Source: Thiotrichales bacterium (GTDB lineage Bacteria; Pseudomonadota; Gammaproteobacteria; J044). From it: a stretch of 7,368 nucleotides of DNA. The notes below the pieces were generated by a model, which did no database searches, had not been told where the DNA came from, and was given only the letters and a program-made list of their open reading frames with translations. Shown piece by piece: positions 1 to 5,992 of this stretch. The stretch spans positions 1 to 7,368 of the forward strand of contig JANTGN010000131.1 of the NCBI GenBank assembly GCA_024762895.1, in the 5' to 3' direction. Position 1 is the stretch's first letter, and every line of letters starts with the position of its first letter. The position numbers and the translations under genes are program-made.

Positions 1-633
1 TATCGCAAGACCCTGAGCCCTGAACTCAATCAGGCTTATGCCGGTGTCGTTGTGGGGCATACGGATAGTACCGGTGATCCCAAATATAATCTGGATCTTT
101 CCAAGCGCCGTGCCGAAAACGTACGTCAATACCTGATATCAACAGGAGTCGATGCCGATAAACTGCGTATCCTTGGTCGTGGTGATAAAGACCCTATCGC
201 CTCCAATGCTACTGCAGAAGGCCGTGCTCAGAATCGCCGAGTAGAGCTGGTTGTCATTGGCGAGGTTCGTGCGCTCGATGCCTACAGGTTCCCCAGTGTG
301 GCCCTGTTTGAGCGCCGTAGTGCGGCAATCACCCCTATGGGAGAGGACATGCTGCTCAAGAACCTTGAACAGGCCAGAGAGGAGCTACGCCGTGCTAATT
401 ATATCGAGATTGTGGGGCATACCGATGATGTCGGTGATGATGTCTACAACCTCGACCTATCGCTGAAGCGTGCTGAAGCGGTACGTGACTTCCTGGTCAG
501 CGAAGGCGTGGACCCCAGTAAGATGGCCACCATCGGTATGGGTGAAGGCATGCCCATTGCCAATAATAATACCCCGGAAGGACGTGCCCAGAATCGTCGT
601 GTTGAGGTGCTGTTACTGGGACGACAGAAGTAA
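1..633 (+). CDS. Tandem OmpA-like domain protein, 3' part (5' end outside window)
   Basis: The frame is open from the first base and ends at TAA 631-633, so this is the C-terminal 210 residues of a longer envelope protein. It holds two OmpA C-terminal (OmpA/MotB-like) domains: the first at about residues 1-84, the second at about 89-207. Each has the motif VGHTD, then NLDLS, then (R/K)RAE, and ends with EGRAQNRRVE. In the OmpA family an Asp of HTD and an Arg fifteen residues later bind diaminopimelate of peptidoglycan. Both are present in both domains (D22/R37 and D142/R157), so both probably bind cell wall in the periplasm. The missing N-terminus may carry a signal peptide and a barrel, lipoprotein or repeat region. 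GTG at 52 is internal to the first domain and is not a credible start. A strong terminator follows directly. Confidence 0.93.
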   Translation, partial: YRKTLSPELNQAYAGVVVGHTDSTGDPKYNLDLSKRRAENVRQYLISTGVDADKLRILGRGDKDPIASNATAEGRAQNRRVELVVIGEVRALDAYRFPSVALFERRSAAITPMGEDMLLKNLEQAREELRRANYIEIVGHTDDVGDDVYNLDLSLKRAEAVRDFLVSEGVDPSKMATIGMGEGMPIANNNTPEGRAQNRRVEVLLLGRQK

Positions 634-647
634 TGGTTTAGATAGAT

Positions 648-675
648 ACCTCCCGCCATTGGCGGGAGGTTTTTT
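648..675 (+). terminator. Intrinsic terminator after the OmpA-domain gene
   Basis: A perfect 10-bp stem, ACCTCCCGCC (648-657) with GGCGGGAGGT (661-670), has a 3-base ATT loop. It is followed by a T run to 675, 15 bases after the OmpA-domain stop. It abuts the stop codon of the converging macro-like gene. Read on the minus strand the hairpin lacks a trailing T run, so it should mainly act on plus-strand transcripts. Confidence 0.9.
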
Positions 676-1235
676 CATGCTCGGCAGAATTTGTCCAGGT
701 AGTTAGTCAGGCTGTTGAGTTGCTGAGCATTCGTAATCAGGTGAATGCTGTTAGGGTGCATATATTTGTGCCCGGAAAGTGCATCGAGTAGTAACTCCAA
801 ACCTTGATTGGGACTCAGTCCCCCATGGGCGCAACCCAGCAGAGGTAAGGTGATGGTCTCGATGGCCCGGGATGCAGCTAGCGACAAGATGTTATTCAGG
901 GCCTGAGATATCCAGGTCGGCTGACAAACTGGGTCGGCTTCTAGGTCGTAAACGATCGCCAGCCATCGCCTTCCTCTGATACAGATCTCTCCGGGTGACA
1001 GGGCCTGCTGATCGATCATGTCGGTCATGGCCCGTATCGGATGAAGGTCACGTTGGCTGACAATGGGCTGGTTACTCAGTATCTGCCAGCAGTCTTCTTC
1101 ATGGACCTGGATATCGTTGCTGTTAACGGCGAGTGAGGGACTGACCGGCCGTAATTGTATAGACCCACCTGCTGTAGGAAGCTGGAACTCCTGCTGGACG
1201 ATATGTAGTCCTTTAAAGGTCGACACCCCTTTCAT
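675..1235 (-). CDS. Macro-domain-like protein
   Basis: This encodes 186 residues with no signal peptide or membrane segment, so it is likely cytoplasmic. The C-terminal half resembles the macro (Appr-1''-p processing) fold. A strand near PGEICI (81-86) is followed by a second strand (WLAIVYDLEA, 91-100) and a helix rich in alanine (111-124). Then comes TLPLLGCAHGGLSP (129-142), which matches the position and glycine pattern of the phosphate-binding loop in macro domains (usual form PxxGTGxxGxP). A further strand follows at 163-168. The usual N-terminal GDIT and NAAN ligand motifs are not visible, so ADP-ribose binding or hydrolysis is uncertain. ATG 1235 has GAGGG touching it with no spacer. 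The in-frame GTG at residue 4 (1224-1226) sits 9 bases from that GAGGG and is an equally good start. It is divergent from the lipoprotein gene and convergent with the OmpA-domain gene. Confidence 0.6.
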   Translation of the reverse strand: MKGVSTFKGLHIVQQEFQLPTAGGSIQLRPVSPSLAVNSNDIQVHEEDCWQILSNQPIVSQRDLHPIRAMTDMIDQQALSPGEICIRGRRWLAIVYDLEADPVCQPTWISQALNNILSLAASRAIETITLPLLGCAHGGLSPNQGLELLLDALSGHKYMHPNSIHLITNAQQLNSLTNYLDKFCRA

Positions 1236-1322
1236 CCCTCGGCTCGCATAAAATGGAAAACAATGGCCTGACTATGGGATTATTGTGCTGAGTTTCTACT
1301 CTTACCACAACAGGAATTGGTT

Positions 1323-1808
1323 ATGCGCATACGATGGACAGTCCTACTGGGTCTGACAGGCCTGATCATGGTCACGGTTGGGCTTGTTGGCTGTGGTCAG
1401 GATGCCTCTCCCGAGCAGCGTATTAATGAACTGATCAGGGAGGGGGAGCTTGCTGCAGAGGATCGTGACCTGGCGTTTTTCAGAGAGACGATCAGCCAGG
1501 AATTTTCAAATGAACAGGGGTTGACGCGTGATCAGATGCTACAGACCCTTTCCGGTTATTTTTTCAGAAACAGAAAGATTTACCTGATTACACGTATAGA
1601 GGATACGTTCTTTGATGAAGGGGGGGCTGCTCGGACAACCGTGATTGTGGGTATGGCCAGGAGCCCGGTAGAGGGGTTTGATCAACTGTTGGCGCTCAGG
1701 GCCGATCTTTATCGACTACAACTCGAATTCGATATGGACGAGGAGATTCAGTTACGGCATGCCCACTGGGAACGTATCAAGCCCGAGGCCTTATTCGATG
1801 GACCATGA
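1323..1808 (+). CDS. Small outer-membrane lipoprotein, function unknown
   Basis: This encodes 161 residues. The N-terminus has RIR, a hydrophobic stretch (about 6-20) and a lipobox LVGC with Cys24. Residue 25 is glycine, not aspartate, which favours sorting to the outer membrane. The mature part is soluble and alpha+beta: an N-terminal helix (31-57), a middle helical segment (68-80) and several strands (85-113 and 121-151). I read this pattern as possibly NTF2-like, but no diagnostic motif is visible, so the function is unknown. ATG 1323 is chosen because AGGA (1312-1315) lies 7 bases before it. A TTG six bases upstream would leave almost no spacer. The gene may be monocistronic, since hemH follows 153 bp later. 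The sharp lipobox makes the lipoprotein call reliable. Confidence 0.8.
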   Translation: MRIRWTVLLGLTGLIMVTVGLVGCGQDASPEQRINELIREGELAAEDRDLAFFRETISQEFSNEQGLTRDQMLQTLSGYFFRNRKIYLITRIEDTFFDEGGAARTTVIVGMARSPVEGFDQLLALRADLYRLQLEFDMDEEIQLRHAHWERIKPEALFDGP

Positions 1809-1887
1809 ATTGGTAATCCATGGTGGGTTGTGCCGGTCAGGGCGATGGATTAACTGAATAGAGGTCATTCTTCCAATTAAAATCAGG

Positions 1888-1893
1888 CATAAT
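1888..1893 (+). promoter_or_regulatory. Possible -10 element upstream of hemH
   Basis: CATAAT (5 of 6 to TATAAT) lies in the 153-bp gap between the lipoprotein stop and hemH, about 70 bases before the start codon. No good -35 hexamer is found 16-18 bases upstream. It could be a weak or activator-dependent promoter, or chance. Confidence 0.25.
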
Positions 1894-1961
1894 ACCAAAG
1901 CAGGTTAAGCCCCGGTGGGTAAAGCCTTCTTACTGTATAACCATGACCGGATGATGCATTA

Positions 1962-3047
1962 ATGGATAAAAACCCGACTCAGTTTAGGCATGATACGCCC
2001 GAATGCCTGGGCGTGCTTCTGACCAATCTGGGCACTCCAGATTCACCCAGCCCCTCTGATGTCAGGCGATATCTTAAGGAGTTTCTATGGGATCATCGTG
2101 TGGTGGAGATTCCACGTATTGTCTGGTGGTTTGTTCTGAACCTGGTTATTCTGAATACACGCCCTCGGCGATCCGCTGCCGCTTATGCCAAGGTCTGGAC
2201 CGATGAGGGCTCTCCTCTTCTTGTGATCTCCAGGAGACAGGCCCAGGCGCTTCAGGTCGCATTGGAAGAAAAGATCGACGCTCCGGTAAAAGTCGAACTG
2301 GCCATGCGATATGGGAGTCCTTCGATCGAACAGGGCCTGGAAAAATTACGTCAGGCAGGTGCGCGGCGGATTGTCGTCCTGCCCCTTTATCCTCAGTATT
2401 CTGCATCGACCACGGCCTCCACCTTTGATGCCGTGACCAATGAGATCCAGGGGTGGCGATGGATTCCCGAGCTTCGATTTATTAATCACTACCATGATAA
2501 TGAGGGCTATATCTGTGCACTTGCATCAGGTATCCGGCGTTATTGGGCTGAGCACGGCCAGCCAGAAAAACTGATCATGTCCTTCCATGGTATACCAAAG
2601 GAATATTTCCAGGCGGGTGATCCCTATTTCTGTGAATGCCATAAGACTGCACGACTACTCGCAGAAGAGTTAGGTCTGGAGCCTGAGCAATGGCAGCTGA
2701 CGTTTCAGTCTCGCTTAGGGCCTAAGGAATGGCTGACACCGTATACCGATAAGACACTGGAGACCCTGGCCAGGGAAGGGGTGAAAAAAGTTCATGTGGT
2801 CTGTCCTGGCTTTAGTGCCGATTGCCTGGAGACACTGGAAGAGATTGCCATGGAAAACAAGGAGGTGTTTATCCAGGCGGGGGGCGAAGACTATGAGTAT
2901 ATACCCTGTCTCAATGACGATTCAGGACATATCGATATGTTGTCTGAACTGGTGAGGCGACATACTCAGGGCTGGTTAGAAGTGCCCAATAGTTCTGAGT
3001 TGGAAAAAAGAAAGGTATTGGCGATGGCTGCTGGCGCATCAGAATAG
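1962..3047 (+). CDS. hemH: Ferrochelatase
   Basis: This 361-residue protein is within the usual bacterial size range. It inserts ferrous iron into protoporphyrin IX (or iron into coproporphyrin III, depending on the pathway) to make heme. Visible family marks are GVLLTNLGTPDSP (17-29), YAKVWTDEGSPLL (75-87), AMRYGSPSIE (114-123), LPLYPQYSASTT (140-151) and SFHGIP (207-212). H209 of the last is the catalytic/metal histidine. FQSRLGPKEWLTPYT (248-262) and CPGFSADCLETLEEI (281-295) follow, the latter with the conserved acidic residue E290. The CEC pair at 224-226 (DPYFCECHKTA) is typical of many proteobacterial enzymes. No transmembrane anchor is present. ATG 1962 precedes the conserved N-terminus by a plausible 16 residues, although no strong ribosome-binding site is seen. 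It converges with the UPF0114 gene. Confidence 0.97.
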   Translation: MDKNPTQFRHDTPECLGVLLTNLGTPDSPSPSDVRRYLKEFLWDHRVVEIPRIVWWFVLNLVILNTRPRRSAAAYAKVWTDEGSPLLVISRRQAQALQVALEEKIDAPVKVELAMRYGSPSIEQGLEKLRQAGARRIVVLPLYPQYSASTTASTFDAVTNEIQGWRWIPELRFINHYHDNEGYICALASGIRRYWAEHGQPEKLIMSFHGIPKEYFQAGDPYFCECHKTARLLAEELGLEPEQWQLTFQSRLGPKEWLTPYTDKTLETLAREGVKKVHVVCPGFSADCLETLEEIAMENKEVFIQAGGEDYEYIPCLNDDSGHIDMLSELVRRHTQGWLEVPNSSELEKRKVLAMAAGASE

Positions 3048-3051
3048 CTGA

Positions 3052-3061
3052 GGGGTACCCC
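3052..3061. repeat. 10-bp palindrome between convergent genes
   Basis: GGGGTACCCC is a perfect palindrome lying 4 bases after the hemH stop in the 27-bp gap before the converging UPF0114 gene. It has no loop and no T run, so it is not a recognisable intrinsic terminator. Its role is unknown and it may be chance. Confidence 0.3.
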
Positions 3062-3074
3062 AATTCAGGTCGTC

Positions 3075-3587
3075 CTATTGATCTGGCTTATTAAGCTCCA
3101 TGAGTTTCAGGGCCAGGGCTAGCATGATGATACCCAGGGGAAGTACTAGCATCTCCCAACTGTAATCTTTAAGGCCGATCTTCAGCCCCCCCTCTAGAAA
3201 CTTAACAAACAAAATAACGATGACCAGTTCGGCTAGAATCTTTTTGAGCTGACCAATGTTTTTGATATTAATCCAGCTACTGATTTCTTCGGATGTGGTA
3301 TTCACACGGTGGATAAACAGGTTATAGATGCCACCGGAGAATATTAACAACACCAGGCCTATGAGAAATACATCGACAGCCTGAATCATGTAGGTGATGG
3401 CGAGATTTGCTGATATATCAGGTTGATGACCAATACCACCAGAAAAATAGGCCATGAAGGCCCTTCCAGTCTTGATAGCTCCTATGATGAACATCAGTAT
3501 AGAGCCAAGCCCAGAGGCAATGACGGCGATCAGGCTGATGTATCTCAGTCGACTCATTGTGTTTTCAATCTTATCCCGTTTCATCAT
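3075..3587 (-). CDS. UPF0114 (YqhA-type) inner-membrane protein
   Basis: This encodes 170 residues with four hydrophobic helices at about 17-38, 66-90, 116-133 and 144-163. The cytoplasmic-looking linker SSWINIKNIGQLKKILAEL (103-121) and the following helix match the UPF0114/YqhA family pattern (W, then a short loop, then LK.KL leading into helix 3). The C-terminal LVLPLGIIMLALALKLM is also a family hallmark in many members. The biochemical role of this family is not established. The start could be either adjacent ATG (3587 or 3584) or the ATG at residue 11 (3557). None has a strong ribosome-binding site. The first keeps a positively charged N-terminus (MMKRDK), consistent with membrane topology. 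A possible promoter with nested inverted repeats lies just upstream. Confidence 0.85.
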   Translation of the reverse strand: MMKRDKIENTMSRLRYISLIAVIASGLGSILMFIIGAIKTGRAFMAYFSGGIGHQPDISANLAITYMIQAVDVFLIGLVLLIFSGGIYNLFIHRVNTTSEEISSWINIKNIGQLKKILAELVIVILFVKFLEGGLKIGLKDYSWEMLVLPLGIIMLALALKLMELNKPDQ

Positions 3588-3613
3588 CTTTTATTCAGTA
3601 AGTTTGGAGTTCG

Positions 3614-3645
3614 GATATTAAACAATATCTATCTTATCTGATATT
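3614..3645. repeat. Three GATATT/AATATC half-sites, candidate operator
   Basis: GATATT (3614-3619), AATATC (3624-3629) and GATATT (3640-3645) alternate in orientation. The first pair forms a perfect 6-bp inverted repeat with a 4-base spacer, the second pair one with a 10-base spacer. They span the spacer and -10 of the candidate UPF0114 promoter, a typical position for a repressor site. The region is AT-rich, so chance is possible. Confidence 0.35.
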
Positions 3646-3651
3646 AGTGAA
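3622..3651 (-). promoter_or_regulatory. Possible promoter of the UPF0114 gene
   Basis: Read on the minus strand, TTCACT (3646-3651) and TATTGT (3622-3627) are separated by 18 bases. Each matches the sigma-70 hexamers at 4 of 6 positions. They lie about 35-64 bases upstream of ATG 3587 in AT-rich DNA. The element is overlapped by the GATATT/AATATC half-sites described separately. Confidence 0.3.
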
Positions 3652-3659
3652 TCATGGAG

Positions 3660-3670
3660 AGTGAGTCACT
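3660..3670. repeat. 11-bp palindrome AGTGAGTCACT
   Basis: A perfect palindrome with a single central base, followed by a run of T (3670-3675), lies in the divergent spacer just upstream of the candidate UPF0114 -35. The one-base centre cannot form a hairpin loop at full stem, so a protein-binding site is more likely than a terminator. Confidence 0.3.
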
Positions 3671-3755
3671 TTTTTATTCCTGGATGGCCTGTGAGATCAT
3701 CATACCAGGTAACATTATAGTTGATGTTAGTCTTTGATTTGTTCCAAAAAACGTA

Positions 3756-3784
3756 TTGATTAAACGTGGCTTGAAACCTATCCT
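3756..3784 (+). promoter_or_regulatory. Possible promoter of the HhH protein gene
   Basis: TTGATT (3756-3761) and TATCCT (3779-3784) are separated by 17 bases, each 4 of 6 to sigma-70 consensus, about 30 bases before the start codon. The palindrome CCTTAATAAGG (3782-3792) overlaps the -10 and the expected transcription start, and could be an operator. Confidence 0.35.
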
Positions 3785-3814
3785 TAATAAGGAACAGATT
3801 TAAAGGGAATGATA

Positions 3815-4216
3815 GTGACACACAAAGTAATCGATGTACCTGGAGTAGGCCCCAAGACCGCCGAATATCTGATCTCCGAGGGTCTGGAGACGGCCGAGGA
3901 TCTGGTGAATGCTGGTATAGGGCAATTGATTCAGGCGCCCGGGTTTCATCTCAATCGAGCCAATACGGTTCTGGAAGCCGCGCGTGCCCTGATCGCATCT
4001 GGTGGAGAGACGGTTTCGGCTAAAAAGGCTGCCCCTAAAAGCGTTAAGAAGGCTGCCAAGAAAAAAGAAGCCAAGAAGGCTAAAAAAGAAAAGTCCAGGG
4101 ATAAAAAATCCAAAAAGGATAAAGAAGACAAGAAGTCCAGGAAGGGCAAAGGAAAAGGCAAAGCTAAAGGCAAGGGAAAGGATAAGAAAAAAGGGAAAAA
4201 GAAGAAAAAGTCCTGA
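3815..4216 (+). CDS. Helix-hairpin-helix protein with lysine-rich tail (H1-like)
   Basis: The first two-thirds of the N-terminal half is a helix-hairpin-helix fold. IDVPGVGPKTAEYLISEGL has the GVG hairpin typical of non-specific DNA-backbone binding, and a second repeat-like unit, QAPGFHLNRANTVLEAARAL, follows. From nucleotide 4019 to the stop the protein becomes a disordered tail of 65 residues. It holds 35 lysines and two arginines, spaced by alanine, glycine, serine and acidic residues, much like eukaryotic H1 or bacterial H1-like and AlgP-type tails. It probably binds and condenses DNA, or possibly RNA. GTG 3815 is preferred because AAAGGG (3802-3807) lies 7 bases upstream. ATG 3809 would leave one base. 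With GTG the protein is 133 residues, with ATG 135. It appears monocistronic, ending at a hairpin. Confidence 0.8.
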   Translation: MTHKVIDVPGVGPKTAEYLISEGLETAEDLVNAGIGQLIQAPGFHLNRANTVLEAARALIASGGETVSAKKAAPKSVKKAAKKKEAKKAKKEKSRDKKSKKDKEDKKSRKGKGKGKAKGKGKDKKKGKKKKKS

Positions 4217-4245
4217 TTACAGCGATGGATATCCGGAATAGGGAA

Positions 4246-4268
4246 GGGTGAGGCCGAAGGCCTCACCC
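4246..4268. terminator. Hairpin between convergent HhH and amphi-Trp genes
   Basis: A perfect 10-bp stem, GGGTGAGGCC (4246-4255) with GGCCTCACCC (4259-4268), has a 3-base loop. It lies 29 bases after the HhH gene stop and 24 bases beyond the converging amphi-Trp gene. There is no T run on either side, so it may be a weak or factor-dependent terminator, or a 3'-end stabilising structure for both transcripts. Confidence 0.55.
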
Positions 4269-4291
4269 ACTACGACAGGGAGTCATTTATC

Positions 4292-4564
4292 TTAACGGGA
4301 TTTGACTGAAAGATTCTTCTTGGTCTTCTTTTCCTCTTTCCCCTGCCAGGTGATACGAATATTGATCCGATTACGGCCATCTTCCTGGGTGGCAGTGAGT
4401 TTCAGATTCATGAGCCCTTCGGGCTCCATAATCATTTCATCATCTTCATCGCTGAAAATAACACTGCCTTTGGCAATGCCCTTATTGATGGCCTTGAGTA
4501 TATCCTGCATACCATCCGCATTCAGTAGGGACTCATGTCTGAAGCTTTGTTTACCCTGGCTCAT
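4292..4564 (-). CDS. Amphi-Trp domain protein
   Basis: This small 90-residue protein matches the amphi-Trp family (a short domain named for its amphipathic pattern and a conserved tryptophan). GKQSFRHESLLNADGMQDIL (4-23) is the typical opening. KGSVIFSDEDDEMIMEPEGL (32-51) is the acidic middle. The closing part LKLTATQEDGRNRINIRITW carries W73. A basic tail (KEEKKTKK) follows. The function of the family is unknown. It starts 26 bases after the metallophosphoesterase stop on the same strand, so the two are likely one operon. ATG 4564 fits the family N-terminus, but the nearest AGGA is 17 bases away. Translation may depend on coupling to the gene in front. The frame stays open upstream into that gene, but that part has no family similarity. 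Confidence 0.85.
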   Translation of the reverse strand: MSQGKQSFRHESLLNADGMQDILKAINKGIAKGSVIFSDEDDEMIMEPEGLMNLKLTATQEDGRNRINIRITWQGKEEKKTKKNLSVKSR

Positions 4565-4590
4565 GATAAATTGATAACTTTTCCTGGCTC

Positions 4591-5919
4591 TTAAGCTGAG
4601 TGGACTGGTGGTTCGAAGATCTTGGCATAGGGGTAGTCCGCGCTCATTCCTATGACCTTGCCTTTCGGGTGCACTATTGTGACACCAGCGCCCGGTCCTT
4701 CCAAGCCTTCTTTCTGCCGCGAATGTCGGTCCATCGTGATATCGCACTCAAAATGGAGTAAACCCTTTCGGAGCACTAGTCTTTGCCCGGTGAGTCGATT
4801 TCTGTGACCATGCAGGACGGCATGTATTCCCTGCTCGTGAACCTTCTCTACGCCTCCGCGTGTCAGTAGCGCATCATTCTTTCGATACTTCGTGCGCATC
4901 ATGTTAGCCAGTGGGCCATAGTAAAACCGCGAAAGGTCCGAACGAGATCTTTTCTGATATTCATGATTGAGGTACTGAACCCCCTTGTTTTTCATCAGGT
5001 CGGCGACATGATCGTCAAGACCGGCATGAACAAACAGGAACGAACCCACTCGATGGGCCAGTTTCATATGTCTGAAGAACCAGGAAAACTCACCCGAGTG
5101 GGATATGAAGAGTTCACGACATTTATCGATACTGGCGTAGGCCCTACGAATACATAGGCCAGCATCGTCACAGGCAGATTCAAAGATTTCTGTTTTCTTT
5201 TTCATCTTCTGGAGTTCTTTATCAATTGCCAGTTCAGATAGCAGCATTTCTGAGTGTTTAGGAAACTCATTAAACCAACGTTCAGATGGATACAGGGATT
5301 TCCTGCAGGTCTTGGCTCCCGGTATTTGGGATAAGCGGCCGTGGCCCACAATGTAGCGATCGTGGACCTCCTTGATCAGGGGAATCACCTTGGGAGACAT
5401 GCGCAGCAGAAAATGTTCATCTCTTGGTTTCTTTTCCTGTTTTAGCGCATTCAGACCCATTAATAATCGAACGTCATGATTGCCTGCCAGGATGGTGACT
5501 CGGGCCCCCATATTCGAAAACTTGCGAATTTTGCGTAGCAGTTTCAGGTTTGACGGTCCCTTGTCCAGGCAGTCTCCGCCAATGATGACCTCGGATTCCT
5601 GTCCCGTACGGGTGAGGCTGTAGCGCGGGTGTTTTTTCCCGGTTCTATTGATGGCGCCTGACATCTCCAGAGAGGCAATAAAGGCCTCGGCATCGGCGTG
5701 GGGGTCGGTCAGGAATAAGATGGGTTGCTTGGGCCATTGCCAGTCAGAATAACGCGTGGCATGGGTCACAGCCTGATTCAGAGTCGCGTCATTTTTTGGG
5801 CCTTTGCCCTGGAGGGCAGGCTTCCCCAGTTGCCAGTCCTGTGTCTGATGAAACACAGGCAGGTATCGATGGGTACTGGCATCATCGAAGGGCTGAGAAG
5901 CACCGCTTTTTTTCTTCAT
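4591..5919 (-). CDS. Calcineurin-like metallophosphoesterase
   Basis: This encodes 442 residues, longer than a minimal metallophosphoesterase. The metal-binding motifs appear in order: TDPHAD (D72, H74), GGDCLDKGP (D116), GNHD (N147, H148), FVHAGL (H298) and LHGHRN (H370, H372). This is the metallophosphatase superfamily order and should give a dinuclear metal site. The first motif is DPH in place of the common GDxHG. About 150 residues separate GNHD from HAG. They are rich in charged helix-forming residues and probably form a lid or insert that sets substrate choice. No signal peptide is visible, so it is likely cytoplasmic. ATG 5919 has AGGG 5 bases upstream. A candidate promoter lies in the 73-bp gap behind the histidine phosphatase gene, and an amphi-Trp gene follows 26 bases downstream. 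The substrate is unknown; a nucleotide or phosphoprotein is possible. Confidence 0.85.
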   Translation of the reverse strand: MKKKSGASQPFDDASTHRYLPVFHQTQDWQLGKPALQGKGPKNDATLNQAVTHATRYSDWQWPKQPILFLTDPHADAEAFIASLEMSGAINRTGKKHPRYSLTRTGQESEVIIGGDCLDKGPSNLKLLRKIRKFSNMGARVTILAGNHDVRLLMGLNALKQEKKPRDEHFLLRMSPKVIPLIKEVHDRYIVGHGRLSQIPGAKTCRKSLYPSERWFNEFPKHSEMLLSELAIDKELQKMKKKTEIFESACDDAGLCIRRAYASIDKCRELFISHSGEFSWFFRHMKLAHRVGSFLFVHAGLDDHVADLMKNKGVQYLNHEYQKRSRSDLSRFYYGPLANMMRTKYRKNDALLTRGGVEKVHEQGIHAVLHGHRNRLTGQRLVLRKGLLHFECDITMDRHSRQKEGLEGPGAGVTIVHPKGKVIGMSADYPYAKIFEPPVHSA

Positions 5920-5931
5920 AATGGCCCTAGA

Positions 5932-5945
5932 GACATAGAAATGTC
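5932..5945. repeat. Short inverted repeat in 5' leader of metallophosphoesterase gene
   Basis: GACAT (5932-5936) and ATGTC (5941-5945) form a 5-bp stem around a 4-base loop. It sits between the candidate -10 and the start codon. It might form a weak hairpin in the transcript leader or be a half-site pair. Support is low. Confidence 0.2.
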
Positions 5946-5946
5946 A

Positions 5947-5975
5947 TTTATAGCCATTCAATGTTGCAATTTAAT
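5947..5975 (-). promoter_or_regulatory. Possible promoter of the metallophosphoesterase/amphi-Trp operon
   Basis: On the minus strand ATTAAA (5970-5975) is followed after 17 bases by TATAAA (5947-5952), which matches the -10 consensus at 5 of 6 positions. The -35 is poor (3 of 6). It lies in the 73-bp AT-rich gap between two same-strand genes and would let the last two genes be transcribed separately from the SixA-Nudix pair. Confidence 0.4.
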
Positions 5976-5992
5976 GACTCACAGGACTCAGG

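Noticed and set aside
1803..1824. Inverted repeat ACCATG/CATGGT around the lipoprotein stop as a terminator
   Set aside because: The stem is only 6 bp with an 11-base loop, and no T run follows.
1809..1961. Fur or IscR site, or a riboswitch, in front of hemH
   Set aside because: No convincing match to the Fur box or the IscR site, and no recognisable riboswitch core; only a lone CATAAT is seen.
2146..2406. Minus-strand open frame inside hemH
   Set aside because: It lies wholly inside a conserved ferrochelatase region and shows no family features.
3946..4266. Long open frame antisense to the HhH gene, giving a Phe/Leu/Ser-rich 106-residue product
   Set aside because: It is the reverse reading of lysine codons (AAA/AAG becoming TTT/CTT). 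The sense frame has a recognisable domain and a ribosome-binding site.
4565..4747. N-terminal extension of the amphi-Trp protein to 151 residues
   Set aside because: The extra part overlaps the metallophosphoesterase coding region and has no family similarity, while ATG 4564 matches the usual family start.
5976..5992. Direct repeat GACTCA between the histidine phosphatase and metallophosphoesterase genes
   Set aside because: A six-base repeat with a 3-base spacer is easily explained by chance and fits no known site.
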